64,000 nt of DNA from the NCBI RefSeq assembly GCF_001984195.1, contig NZ_MTQN01000012.1, positions 1,798,001-1,862,000 on the forward strand, given 5' to 3'. Position 1 is the stretch's first letter. Each line of letters begins with the position of its first letter. A model generated the notes under the pieces. It made no database searches. It saw nothing but the letters and a program-made list of their open reading frames with translations, and was not told the DNA's origin. Positions 34,442-42,487 of this stretch are shown piece after piece. Position numbers and translations under genes: made by a program. Source of the stretch: Kribbella sp. ALI-6-A. Its GTDB lineage: Bacteria > Actinomycetota > Actinomycetes > Propionibacteriales > Kribbellaceae.

Positions 34442-34879
34442 ATGGCAGTGACGGCGTGTGGGGTCTTCCGACGAACCGCGATCGAGCGCTCAGATCAACG
34501 AGTGTCCTGGGAGCGAACGGATCAGGCCTTCTTCTCGAGTGGGGCATGCCACGTGCTGGCCTGGGCGTGTAGGGATTTCTATCCCGATCAGGAGATCGCC
34601 TTGGCAGCGATGTACCTGGGTGACTCCGAACATCCGGTTCACGTGTACGCCAGGTGGGGCACGTGGGCGTTCGATGCGTCGGGTTGGAACCTCGAGTCCG
34701 AACTCCTGCAGGTCAACAGCGACTTCGAGGGTCTCCCCGTCCGCGAGGTGGAGACGATCAGAAGTGACCTTCGGGAGTTCTGGGAGAAGCACGTGCATCG
34801 GCAACCGCACCAGTACTGGGCAGATCCGACAGAACGCGCACGCGCCTATGTCAGCCGATACGATCCGCCCTGGCTCTAG
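34442..34879 (+). CDS. hypothetical protein
   Basis: 145 residues, leaderless start. Soluble, without signal peptide or membrane helix; Trp/Tyr-rich (FYPDQEIALAAMYLGDSE, VHVYARWGTWAFDASGWNLE, LREFWEKHVHRQPHQYW, RYDPPWL). The pattern is that of a small alpha/beta actinobacterial protein. No family recognised. It lies alone between the ABC permease and the convergent sigma/anti-sigma operon. Confidence 0.7.
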   Translation: MAVTACGVFRRTAIERSDQRVSWERTDQAFFSSGACHVLAWACRDFYPDQEIALAAMYLGDSEHPVHVYARWGTWAFDASGWNLESELLQVNSDFEGLPVREVETIRSDLREFWEKHVHRQPHQYWADPTERARAYVSRYDPPWL

Positions 34880-34914
34880 GCGCTTCGCTCGCGCCGGATC
34901 CCGGCATCCCCGCC

Positions 34915-35703
34915 TCAGTAGCCGAGCCGTAGCGTGACCGCCGCGGTGGTGCCGTCGCGATATGTGACTCGGACGGGCACGGGATGGAGTCCGTCGAACT
35001 CGCTGCCGGGGACCCAGAAGGCGAAATAACCGTTCCGCACGGATGCCTGCACCGGGCCGCGGGTCGGGCTGTTGTAGGTCACCCCGACGATGTCGGAACC
35101 GGCCCGGCCAACCGCGGACGTCAGGTACCCGTAGTTGCCACCGCCGCTGGTACCCATCTGGGACGGGGAGAGCTGACGCGGCCCGACGGGGGCGCGGCCG
35201 GGGCCGTCGATGGAGCCGTAACCGTGGCGGTTGCGAGGGTTGACGTTCGTCATGCAGGACGCCGCGAACTGGTCGTGCCCGGTCAGGATCACCAACGCCC
35301 AATCGCCTCGGCGTTCGACCATCGCCGTCCCCGCGCGGTTGATCTGGTCGTCCTGCCCCATACCCTTCAACGACTTCCGGCACTGCTTGACCGCGTCGGC
35401 ACGCTCTTCGGCGGACAGGCCGGTCGGCTGCGCGGTCCAGGTTGCGAACGCCAAATCGCCGCTCGGCATCGGGCCGCTCTCTCGCGGCACAAACACGGTC
35501 AACCCGGCGACCGCGACCGCAGTGGTGGCAACTGCTACTCGAACGAGCACGCGGCGGCGGCTCCGGTGGGGCCGGACGTTTTCCACCGGGTCGGTGGTGA
35601 GGACGCGCTGCAGAACGGCACGGGCCCGAGGGCTGTGCGGATCGATGTCGGTGGTGGCCGGGTCGAGGGTCTTCAGGTCGGCGAACTCGTCCAGGTGCTT
35701 CAT
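34915..35703 (-). CDS. membrane-anchored partner of the ECF sigma factor (anti-sigma-like)
   Basis: 262 residues from ATG 35703, which overlaps the sigma-factor stop by four bases. The N-terminal cytoplasmic ~45 residues (MKHLDEFADLKTLDPATTDI) are followed by a basic RRR stretch and one TM helix (VAVATTAVAVAGLTVFV). A ~190-residue extracytoplasmic domain has two Cys (VKQCRKSL, AASCMTNVN) and ends YRDGTTAAVTLRLGY. This is the layout of the 'CU044' type membrane proteins encoded with actinobacterial ECF factors; no HxxxCxxC zinc motif is present. Anti-sigma function is inferred from position and topology. Confidence 0.72.
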   Translation of the reverse strand: MKHLDEFADLKTLDPATTDIDPHSPRARAVLQRVLTTDPVENVRPHRSRRRVLVRVAVATTAVAVAGLTVFVPRESGPMPSGDLAFATWTAQPTGLSAEERADAVKQCRKSLKGMGQDDQINRAGTAMVERRGDWALVILTGHDQFAASCMTNVNPRNRHGYGSIDGPGRAPVGPRQLSPSQMGTSGGGNYGYLTSAVGRAGSDIVGVTYNSPTRGPVQASVRNGYFAFWVPGSEFDGLHPVPVRVTYRDGTTAAVTLRLGY

Positions 35704-36260
35704 GACGTCTGCCTTTCGGTGAGACCTGCCGGCGCGGCGGCAGGTGTGGCACGGTGACCGAGCTGTGCACGCAGGGCACGGCGGGCCCGGGACAGGCGAA
35801 GCCGGTACGCGACCGCCGAGATGCCCAGAACCGCCGCAGCCTCGCGCGCCGACAGGTCGTCGATCACCGCAAGGGCCAGAGCTTCCTGATGAACGGCAGA
35901 CACCCGTCCCCACGCCCGCGCCAGATCGACCTGGCGAGCGACGAGGTCGGCGTCGTCCGGCGAGCACGAGGACGTGGCCTCCGCCAGCCGCACGGCGAGC
36001 GCCTCCTGGCGCCGTACGCCGCGCTGCGTGTTCAGAATCGTGTTCCGCACGATCCCGAACATCCACGCTCGCGCATCCCGCGGAGCCGCCGGTACGTCGT
36101 CCAGCCGCCGCCACGCGACCAGCAACGCCTCGCCCACCACATCCTCGGCCTGTGGCTCCGGCACCCGCCGCTGCGCGAACCGCACCAAATCCGCGTACGT
36201 CGCCTCGAACAGCGCAACGAACCGCGCCTCTCGACCAACGCCGCCCACAGGGTTGCTCAT
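35700..36260 (-). CDS. ECF RNA polymerase sigma factor
   Basis: 186 residues from ATG 36260, with GGTAGGGAT just before it; an upstream in-frame start would add 17 residues lacking family similarity. Region 2: FVALFEATYADLVRFAQRRV, EDVVGEALLVAWRRLDDVP and RAWMFGIVRNTILN. Region 4: VSAVHQEALALAVIDDLSAR and EAAAVLGISAVAYRLRLSRA. The DDLSxREAAAVLGIS HTH is clear. It is co-transcribed with the membrane protein downstream and divergent from nothing; it probably reads its own promoter. Confidence 0.92.
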   Translation of the reverse strand: MSNPVGGVGREARFVALFEATYADLVRFAQRRVPEPQAEDVVGEALLVAWRRLDDVPAAPRDARAWMFGIVRNTILNTQRGVRRQEALAVRLAEATSSCSPDDADLVARQVDLARAWGRVSAVHQEALALAVIDDLSAREAAAVLGISAVAYRLRLSRARRALRAQLGHRATPAAAPAGLTERQTS

Positions 36261-36372
36261 ATCCCTACCTGTCCAGCACCCGCCCAGATGTATCGCAACA
36301 GCAACCGACACCTCACCGATGCTGGAAGCGCCCGCGCCATCCTGGGATCGGCCTCTTGGCTCTGACGGAAGG

Positions 36373-37221
36373 TCAGGCGGCCAGCATGAGGTCGTGCAGC
36401 CAGCGGTCGAGGCGCTCCAACTCAGTCGGGGATCCGAACATCGGCTTCCTTCCCGGTGGTGGCAGGAATCCGACTGCGTCCATCACCAGCCAGTACATCT
36501 CCAGCCTGTGGCCGGTCAGCGCTGCGTAGCGCTCCAGGAAGGTCCAAGCGGGATCGGGCCCGAAAGCCAGGGCGAGATTCGTCGCCGCGTGCGCGGCATC
36601 CAGCCAGGCGGGACCCGTTGAGGTCTCCACCCAGTCGACAACGCCGGCGATCTCGCCACGGCTCCAGAGCAGATTCCGGTGACTGTAATCCCGGTGCAGG
36701 AACGTCGGCTGGTACGAAGGCGGCTCTTCCGCCAGTACGTCGAACGCGCGCTGCCAGGAGCCGGGATGCTTCGTCCAGGCGGGCAGGGTCCTCTTTGCTT
36801 CCCACGCCCACGATTCGTAGGTGCGGAAGGGGTTCGCCGGCTTCACCTCGTGGATGACAGCCAGGAGCGTTGCCATCGCAGTCACACTGGCGTCGTCGAT
36901 CTCCGGTGAGGGGTCGCCTGGCAGGCGCGACATCAGATGGGCAGCGACCCCTGCGTGTCGACCCTCTGCGTCCAACCCCAAGCTCGTGGGAGCCGGCACA
37001 CACGTGTCTTCCAGTGTCTGCAGGGCGGATGCTTCTCGCTGGGTGAGGGCGAACCCGTGGGTTTTCCATGGTTCGTTGGTCATCAGTCGGAGGACGGTCC
37101 GTCGTCCGGTCTCGTCGGTCAGTGCCAGCATGGTCGAGGTCAGACCTCCGGAGAGTTCGCAGATGTCGGTGATCCGCGATCCCAGCACATCCTCGCTCCA
37201 TGCCAGTACGTCGTTCCGCAT
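36373..37221 (-). CDS. aminoglycoside phosphotransferase-family kinase (APH fold)
   Basis: 282 residues from ATG 37221 (a TTG at 37230 would add three). N-lobe: LSGGLTSTMLALTDETGRRT then VLRLMTNEPW; C-lobe: Brenner motif FLHRDYSHRNLLWSRGEI (HxDxxxxN) and Mg-binding GVVDWVETSTGPAWLDAAH. These enzymes phosphorylate aminoglycosides, homoserine, choline or other hydroxyl compounds; the sequence gives no specific resistance class. Its 5' end lies just 3' of an AAC(3)-like gene on the same strand, so the two may form a modification pair. A decayed copy of its N-terminal half lies at 25.4-25.9 kb. Confidence 0.85.
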   Translation of the reverse strand: MRNDVLAWSEDVLGSRITDICELSGGLTSTMLALTDETGRRTVLRLMTNEPWKTHGFALTQREASALQTLEDTCVPAPTSLGLDAEGRHAGVAAHLMSRLPGDPSPEIDDASVTAMATLLAVIHEVKPANPFRTYESWAWEAKRTLPAWTKHPGSWQRAFDVLAEEPPSYQPTFLHRDYSHRNLLWSRGEIAGVVDWVETSTGPAWLDAAHAATNLALAFGPDPAWTFLERYAALTGHRLEMYWLVMDAVGFLPPPGRKPMFGSPTELERLDRWLHDLMLAA

Positions 37222-37315
37222 GCTTCGCAATCTAGTGGATGGCTACATCGATACCTCGCGACGCCGATCGCGTGCTCAACATGGGCTTCGGAGATCAGGT
37301 GAGGCTGGCTAGCCG
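36779..37315 (-). repeat. source copy of a ~530-bp dispersed direct duplication
   Basis: It covers the N-terminal half of the phosphotransferase and the last bases of the AAC(3)-like gene; 25374-25890 is the diverged second copy in the same orientation. Long near-identical blocks, such as GGCTGGGTGAGGGCGAACCC-like stretches, are shared. Confidence 0.75.
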
Positions 37316-38140
37316 TTGCTGAAGTGCAGCTCCGCATCGGCAGTCTTCGTCACTACACAGCATGGCTGCCGGGTCATTCACGATGAGCCTGGTCGCGCAC
37401 GTCAGCACATCTTCGACGCCGACCAGTCGAGCCCGGCAGTCGCCGATGCGAACCTCAGTCGTTACTGGCCTCAACGCAGCTTCGATTTCATCGAACCTGT
37501 GGCTTTCGCCTGGGACGTTTGGAAGCTCCGCCCATGCTCCTGGCGCCACCTTGGCGTACCGATAGAACCGGGACCGACCCAGATGCTGCTCAGCAAGGTG
37601 AATCGTGGTGTTCGACGTGTGGCCGACGCCTAGGAGCAGTACATGTCCGCCTCGCTCGGCAAGTGCCTCGATAGGTCCGAGCGGCCATTCGAGCCGCTGG
37701 GCCTCGATCAGCTGTCGCGCATGGGTTCCGACCGCCAGGAAGGAGAACAGCGGGTGTGTACTCCGCTCGTGCGCAAAGCCCAGCCGCATGGTCTCCGAGA
37801 CCCGTCCTAGCCAGCGGTCGACCGGCAAGTCCGGCCTGAACGGCACTGCGCTCTCGAGCGCGTCATCGAAGGCTGCCCAGGTGTCTGCGTTGTAGTACGC
37901 GTTGTGCGGCCGAACCAGGCCTGGAGGTGCGGGTACGCCGGTCAGATCCCAAGTGCCGGAGGGCATCATCACCGTCCCGCATGTTCCGACCAGAGCCCGG
38001 CAGACCGCTTCAGCCCCGTCGGCAACTCGGCCGAATGACCGCAGCGACGCGTGAACGAGCACCGATGATGTCGAGTCCAGACCTAGCCGGCCAAGGCCCT
38101 CGGCGATCTGGGCTTCTGTCACAACCGCACGGTCTTCCAT
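37295..38140 (-). CDS. AAC(3)-family aminoglycoside N-acetyltransferase-like protein
   Basis: 281 residues from ATG 38140. Family pattern: SSVLVHASLRSFGRVADGAE, VMMPSGTWDL, FRPDLPVDRWLGRVSETMRL then HPLFSFLAVG, WPLGPIEALAERGGHVLLLG and HTSNTTIHLAEQ (catalytic His and NT-x-H motif). Acetyl-CoA-dependent AAC(3) enzymes modify aminoglycosides or, in biosynthetic relatives, other amines. The C-terminus has an extra Cys cluster (LCSDEDCRCGAALQ). With the adjacent APH-like kinase it suggests an intrinsic antibiotic-modification locus; real resistance is not shown. Confidence 0.85.
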   Translation of the reverse strand: MEDRAVVTEAQIAEGLGRLGLDSTSSVLVHASLRSFGRVADGAEAVCRALVGTCGTVMMPSGTWDLTGVPAPPGLVRPHNAYYNADTWAAFDDALESAVPFRPDLPVDRWLGRVSETMRLGFAHERSTHPLFSFLAVGTHARQLIEAQRLEWPLGPIEALAERGGHVLLLGVGHTSNTTIHLAEQHLGRSRFYRYAKVAPGAWAELPNVPGESHRFDEIEAALRPVTTEVRIGDCRARLVGVEDVLTCATRLIVNDPAAMLCSDEDCRCGAALQQRLASLT

Positions 38141-38299
38141 AGCACCGCGATCAGAACACTCGTAGGGATGTGGAGTCCACCGCCTTTCTACGATTGAGAC
38201 CCTGCGTTGCATCCGTAGGCCACGCCTTGTTGCGCGCGGGCCGTACGGATCAGCTCGCCGTCCCCAGCTGGTCGAACTGACAACCGCCCGCCGCACGAC

Positions 38300-38902
38300 C
38301 TAGCGGGCCAACGACGCAAGGATGATCTCCTGCGCAGAACGGACCGTGGCCGCGAAGGTGTCAGGGTCGCGGCCGATGCGCTCGGCCGCCGCTCGCATCG
38401 CGCCGGACAACAACTCCACCGTGAGGGGTACGTCGTCGACCTCGCGGAACTCCTCGCGGGCGATGCCGTCCCGGACGACGTTCTCCACCTCGGCCACGAT
38501 CGCGTGGAACGGCCCGACCGGCGCCTTCGCCATCTCGTCGATCAGCGGACCGGCTCCCGGCCGGAACATCGGCTGCAGGGCTTGGTCGGTGGACGCCTCC
38601 AGCACCGCCTCGACGATCGCGCGTAGCCGGTCCGCAGCAGGCTCCGTTGTACGCGCGGCGATTGCAGTCACCCGCTCGAGCATCGGCCGGCTCGCTCGCT
38701 CGGTCAGTGCCTGGACGAGCGCGGCCTTGTCGGGGGCGTAGTTGTACAGGGTGTTCCGCGCGATCCCGGCCTCGGCCGCGATGTGGCCCAGGTTGATCGA
38801 GTCGTAATCGCGCTCCACCAGGAGGCGGCGCGTCGCGTCCGCGAGGTCGGCCCACACCAGCTCGTGGTGCTCCTCGAGGCTGCCGCCGCGAATCCGAGGC
38901 AT
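38300..38902 (-). CDS. TetR-family regulator
   Basis: 200 residues. The N-terminal HTH reads RRLLVERDYDSINLGHIAAE, AGIARNTLYNYAPDKAALVQ; the rest is helical ligand domain (PMFRPGAGPLIDEMAKAP). The ATG directly follows the stop of the SnoaL-like gene (TAGATG), so the regulator is the second gene of a two-gene operon whose promoter lies in the strong inverted repeat at 39386-39437. Autoregulation is the simple reading. Confidence 0.9.
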   Translation of the reverse strand: MPRIRGGSLEEHHELVWADLADATRRLLVERDYDSINLGHIAAEAGIARNTLYNYAPDKAALVQALTERASRPMLERVTAIAARTTEPAADRLRAIVEAVLEASTDQALQPMFRPGAGPLIDEMAKAPVGPFHAIVAEVENVVRDGIAREEFREVDDVPLTVELLSGAMRAAAERIGRDPDTFAATVRSAQEIILASLAR

Positions 38903-39373
38903 CTATCGTGCCTGTCCTGCCGCAGCGGCACTCGCCAGGTGCGCGTTCTCCTGGTACGCCGCGGTGAGCTTCACGCTGCTGAGACGCCAGCCGTCGGCCG
39001 TCCGAACCGCCTCGTTGTCGTAGAACCCGACCACCAGCCAGCGATCGGGACCATCGCCGGCGACTTCCTGGGGCAGCCAGTGCTCGGCGCGGACGTGCGC
39101 GTGGATCGTCGCGCGGTCACCGTCGACGGTGACGACGTGCCCGGTGATCGCGTGATGGGTCGCGGTGAAGGCGCCGAACGAGCCGCGGAGCGCATCACCG
39201 TAGTCGCTCAACGGAACCGTCATCGGTGGCATCCCGGTGACCGACTCGAAGTCGATGGTCAACGGGTCCGTGTGGACGCGCCGTGGCAGGTCGGTGAACT
39301 CCTTCAGATCCGCGATGTCGGCGTACCGCCCGAACAGTTCGATGATCTCGGCACGATCGGTCTCCGCAGTCAT
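38903..39373 (-). CDS. SnoaL-like / NTF2-fold protein
   Basis: 156 residues. EIIELFGRYADIADLKEFTD at the N-terminus, FTATHHAITGHVVTVDGDRA in the middle and WLVVGFYDNEAVRTADGWRL near the end are typical of the SnoaL_4 (NTF2-like) fold used by small isomerases and hydrolases. AAAGGGAG lies just before the ATG. It is transcribed with the TetR gene and probably controlled by it; the substrate may be the inducer. Confidence 0.85.
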   Translation of the reverse strand: MTAETDRAEIIELFGRYADIADLKEFTDLPRRVHTDPLTIDFESVTGMPPMTVPLSDYGDALRGSFGAFTATHHAITGHVVTVDGDRATIHAHVRAEHWLPQEVAGDGPDRWLVVGFYDNEAVRTADGWRLSSVKLTAAYQENAHLASAAAAGQAR

Positions 39374-39385
39374 GGCGACGCTCCC

Positions 39386-39437
39386 TTTATCCGACAGTGT
39401 GTCGTGAAAAGCAGATTACGACACACTGTCGGATAAA
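39386..39437. promoter_or_regulatory. TetR operator: 20-bp perfect inverted repeat made of two palindromes
   Basis: TTTATCCGACAGTGTGTCGT (39386-39405) is repeated in inverted form at 39418-39437, 12 bases apart. Each arm itself holds a palindrome CGACA-N3-TGTCG, so there are two TetR-type sites in mirror order. The second covers the GATAAA -10-like sequence and abuts the ribosome site of the SnoaL-like gene, 13 bases from its ATG. Confidence 0.8.
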
Positions 39438-39576
39438 CCAAGCTGCGGCCAGTCGGTTGGCCAGGAGTCGAGGCGCCCAGCGGTGAGCGTTCATCATCGC
39501 GGCGAGCCAACACCCAACCAGAACTCCTCCGTGGAGCAGCAGCGGGGCATACCGAGAACTTCGAGAAGATGAGGTC

Positions 39577-39939
39577 ATGCGCGAGATCAGGATTGACACG
39601 ACCGAAGGAAGTGTCGGGGAGCCGGAGCGGTGGTTGCCATTCTTGGCGCGGGAGCTACGAGAGCCGGACAGCTTCGTGATCGTCAGCGACGGGCGACGAG
39701 ACTCTTATGCCCAGGCGCGCAACGCGGGGCGCACGCTCGAAATGGAGTACCGGGATGGATCGCCGCTGCGTCACTTCCAGGCCCGGGGCGTTGGGCTTGA
39801 CGATGTGGCCGACTTGTTTGCGCAGTGGATCGAGAAGGAACGCGCCTTCATCGACCGCTACCAGTGGGAGCGGCTGAAGGACTGGGACGACCACGCTGCA
39901 AACGGGCAGAAAGATGAAGACGGTGTCGGCACACGGTAG
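39577..39939 (+). CDS. hypothetical protein
   Basis: 120 residues, soluble and acidic: MREIRIDTTEGSVGEPERWL, PDSFVIVSDGRRDSYAQARN, LRHFQARGVGLDDVADLFAQ, WIEKERAFIDRYQWERL. The pattern resembles small immunity-type or toxin-neighbour proteins of actinobacteria, but I cannot name a family. The ATG lies 11 bases after TTCGAGAAGATGAGG, where GATGAGG may be the ribosome site. Its neighbours are a TetR operon and a HEAT-type pseudogene. Confidence 0.6.
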   Translation: MREIRIDTTEGSVGEPERWLPFLARELREPDSFVIVSDGRRDSYAQARNAGRTLEMEYRDGSPLRHFQARGVGLDDVADLFAQWIEKERAFIDRYQWERLKDWDDHAANGQKDEDGVGTR

Positions 39940-40002
39940 TGGCGGTCAGCGATGCTGTGCCTCGGTAGTGCCCCAAGAGCAACTCCAGGAAGCACTCAGT
40001 CC

Positions 40003-40215
40003 GTGATCGAGTCGGCGGAGGAACTTGTTCGGCTCCGGACCAGTGAGGATCCGGCTGAGCACAACCGCGCGGTTTACAACAAGACGGTCCGCTGGAAATC
40101 TCGGAACAGCTTCGGAACGACCTCGACGAACGTGTTCGGTGGATGGTGCAGCAGAAGCGAGCTTGGGCGCGAGCGCATCCGGGCGACACGAATCGGGTTG
40201 GCGGTCTGACCAACA
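40003..40215 (+). pseudogene. remnant of a small HEAT-repeat-like protein
   Basis: The first frame reads VIESAEELVRLRTSEDPAEH then NRAVYNKTV; at ~40082 the frame shifts and continues as LEISEQLRNDLDERVRWMVQ then QKRAWARAHPGDTNRVGGL. The two parts match the start and end of the actinobacterial family with '..LVRLRxSxDPAE' and 'VxLEIxxxLxxDxxxRVRxMVxxKR'. The middle (~35 residues) is deleted and no start codon is evident. Confidence 0.6.
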
Positions 40216-40350
40216 CGCGTGCGCGAGCGCGAGGACGGAAGATCGACGAAAGGCCCACGGAAGTCTCGTAGCGGTTGTCAGTGGTCGTACAGGTCCATCG
40301 TCATCTCCGCGGTCGGTGTCAGCGGCCGGCGGCGACCAAGGGTGCGGAGT

Positions 40351-41109
40351 TCACTCCGATGAGGGGCGGGCCTGCTTCAGGTTCGACTGGTGGGGGCCGG
40401 TGAGCCAGTCCAGATCCAGGCGCGGATCGACCGGGTTGGCTCCTCGGCGTAGCGCGTCGATGTACGCGCGGTCGGCAGCGAGGCGCGCCGCCACCTCAGA
40501 GCCCTTGGCGACGGTGCCGTGGCCGGGGATCAGGATGTCGGCGTGCTCGGCGGCCTCGGCGAGGCGGGCGAGGGCTGTCTCGTACGCGCTGACCTGGTCA
40601 GGGCGGCGGGGGTCGAGGAGTGGGATCAGCACGTCGGACAGCATGTCGCCGGCCAGCAGGACGCCGCGGTCCGCGAGGAGGACGGCGGCGTGGCCGATGG
40701 CGTGGGCTTGGTGCTCGATGAGCTCGCCCGGCATGGGGCCGCCGTCCGCGGGGAGTGGGGTGAGGATGGCGATCAGCTCGAGGGGGATGCCCGACGCGTT
40801 CTCAGCGGCCGCTTGTTGCGCTCGTTCGCGGGCTTCGCCGGCGGCCTGGGCGGCGCCGGAGGTGGCGTAGCGCGGTACGTCGCCGAATCGGGAATGCCAG
40901 AGCAGGTGGTCCCAGTGGGGATGGGTGGAGAACCCGGCGACGACCGGGATGCCGAGCTGGTCCACGTCGTCGGCGAGCTGGTTCAGGTCGGAACCGTCGA
41001 TGCCGGGGTCGACGAGGATCAAGCCGTCGTCCCCGCGTACGACGGTGGTGTTGCTCCAGACCCACTCGCTCTGCCGGACCCAGACGCCGTCGGCTACCTG
41101 ATTCAGCAT
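40351..41109 (-). CDS. MBL-fold metallo-hydrolase
   Basis: 252 residues. The Zn-binding motif FSTHPHWDHLLWHSRFGD, then AHAIGHAAVLLADRGVLLAG with D in GDMLSDVLIPLL, and ADILIPGHGTVAKGS supply the HxHxDH, H, D and H ligands of the metallo-beta-lactamase fold. The N-terminus (VWVRQSEWVWSNTTVV, LILVDPGIDGSDL) is as in bacterial small MBL hydrolases. A beta-lactamase function is not implied. The stop of the Imm32-like gene lies 12 bases upstream of its ATG, suggesting an operon with the next three genes. Confidence 0.88.
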   Translation of the reverse strand: MLNQVADGVWVRQSEWVWSNTTVVRGDDGLILVDPGIDGSDLNQLADDVDQLGIPVVAGFSTHPHWDHLLWHSRFGDVPRYATSGAAQAAGEARERAQQAAAENASGIPLELIAILTPLPADGGPMPGELIEHQAHAIGHAAVLLADRGVLLAGDMLSDVLIPLLDPRRPDQVSAYETALARLAEAAEHADILIPGHGTVAKGSEVAARLAADRAYIDALRRGANPVDPRLDLDWLTGPHQSNLKQARPSSE

Positions 41110-41121
41110 TTGTTCACCTTG

Positions 41122-41412
41122 TCAGTCGGGTATGGCGTCGATGCCGTCGTCTCGCGCGATCGTCAGGGGTGTCGACTGCAATGACAGCGGGACGGTCCCA
41201 GGATCGAGATGGATGTGAGAGCCATCCGGTGCAGACGAGTCCGACAGCGACAGGCACCATCTGGCCAAGTCGCGCAGACCCGCAGGATCGCCGGAAAGTT
41301 CCACGGCGCCGTCCACGACCCGCACGAGCACCGTCCCACCCTCGACGGGTGCGACGACGCCAACTTCTCGACGGTATGCCGGGACCGATAGGGAAAGTTG
41401 ATTCACCGGCAC
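41122..41412 (-). CDS. Imm32-like immunity-type protein
   Basis: 96 residues from GTG 41412 (a GTG at 41406 is also possible). The segment VELSGDPAGLRDLARWCLSL, PDGSHIHLDPGT and VPLSLQSTPLTIARDD matches the 'GDPAGL..LA..L......PDGSHxHLD....L..GS..L.I' pattern of Imm32-type proteins, which are predicted antidotes to polymorphic toxins. No toxin gene is next to it; it is in line with an MBL hydrolase and an SRPBCC gene. It may be an orphan immunity protein. Confidence 0.65.
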   Translation of the reverse strand: MPVNQLSLSVPAYRREVGVVAPVEGGTVLVRVVDGAVELSGDPAGLRDLARWCLSLSDSSAPDGSHIHLDPGTVPLSLQSTPLTIARDDGIDAIPD

Positions 41413-41437
41413 AGTGTCCTCCCACAGATCGCAAGGG

Positions 41438-41836
41438 TCACAGGTGGCGGGCGATCTCGTCGAGCATGGTGTTGACCGCGGCCTGGTCGGTCGGCGCGGC
41501 TGCGGGGCCGGTGTAGGCGTAGATCAGCTCGGTTCCGTCGGGCGTCGGGGAGAGCGTGATGGTGACCTCCTCGTCGCCGCCGGGGCGCAGTACGACGCGG
41601 TGGGGTGGTTCGACGTCGCCGTACTGGACGGTGAAGGGGAGTTCGGACTCGTTGTCGTCGGCAACCATGGTGGCCTTGACCGATCCGCCGGTGCGGGCGT
41701 CCATCTGGACGGACTCGGACGGCGTCCGGAAGCCGGGGACGACGAACCACTGGGAGAAGGGCTCCGGTTCGACGAAGAAGCGGAAGACCTGCTCAGGGGT
41801 CGCGTCGAAGGTTCTCCGGAGTTGGTAGTGGCTCAT
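41438..41836 (-). CDS. SRPBCC (AHSA1/START-like) protein
   Basis: 132 residues from ATG 41836, which overlaps the stop of the reductase-like gene by four bases. RRTFDATPEQVFRFFVEPEP, FSQWFVVPGFRTP, GGSVKATMVADD, PHRVVLRPGGDEEVTITLSP and DGTELIYAYTGPA make up the AHSA1 helix-grip pattern. The W in QWF and late TDQAAVNTMLDEIARHL helix are typical. Likely binds a small hydrophobic ligand. Co-transcribed with the DHFR-like protein. Confidence 0.87.
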   Translation of the reverse strand: MSHYQLRRTFDATPEQVFRFFVEPEPFSQWFVVPGFRTPSESVQMDARTGGSVKATMVADDNESELPFTVQYGDVEPPHRVVLRPGGDEEVTITLSPTPDGTELIYAYTGPAAAPTDQAAVNTMLDEIARHL

Positions 41837-42381
41837 CGCGCACCCGCCTCGTACGACAGGACCACGACGCCGGAGGCGAGTGGGCGGACGCCGGCGTACC
41901 GCAGGTGGGCGATCAGCCCTTCGGTGTGCAGGCGGTCGTCGGCGGTGCCGACACCGACGAGCGACGGGTGGTACCAGAGGTGCAGCTCGTCCAACAACCC
42001 CTCCGCGAGCAAGGTCTTGGCGACCGGGCCGAAGCCGTGCATGAGGATGGGGCCGCCGTCGGTGGACTTGAGGCGGCGGACCTCGTCGGTCAGGTCGCCC
42101 GTGAGGACCTCGGTGTTGTCCCACTTCGGGTCGGTGAGGGTCGTGGACGCCACGTACTTCTTGATCGCGTTGATGCGCCCGGCGTACTCGCTGTCGCGGC
42201 CGGGCCAGGCGCCGGCGTACACGTCGTAGGTGTGCCGGCCCATCAGCATCGCGTCGGCCGCGGTGATCTGCTCGAGTGTGAGCGCGTCGGAGTCGGCGTC
42301 GATGAAGTCGAAGTGCCAGTGGTCCATGTGGTTGATCACGCCGTCCAAGGTGACGAACGTCGAGTTGATGATCTTGCGCAT
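41833..42381 (-). CDS. dihydrofolate-reductase-family (RibD C-terminal-like) protein
   Basis: 182 residues. MRKIINSTFVTLDGVINHMD and HWHFDFIDADSD at the start, TAADAMLMGRHTYDVYAGAW, GDLTDEVRRLKSTDGGPILM then HGFGPVAKTLLAEGLLDELH complete the RibD_C/DHFR-like NADPH-binding core used by many actinobacterial orphan reductases. It does not replace folate-pathway DHFR by sequence alone. It starts an operon with the SRPBCC gene and is divergent from a MocR regulator across ~105 bases, which may control it. Confidence 0.88.
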   Translation of the reverse strand: MRKIINSTFVTLDGVINHMDHWHFDFIDADSDALTLEQITAADAMLMGRHTYDVYAGAWPGRDSEYAGRINAIKKYVASTTLTDPKWDNTEVLTGDLTDEVRRLKSTDGGPILMHGFGPVAKTLLAEGLLDELHLWYHPSLVGVGTADDRLHTEGLIAHLRYAGVRPLASGVVVLSYEAGAR

Positions 42382-42487
42382 CGGGGTTGCCTCCTGTGCT
42401 TGTCCGTGCGTTCATCCTGGGCGAGGATCGGACACCTCTGAAGGACCGATTGCGAGGTCGTGGAGTGGACCACTTGAGGCGACGCCG

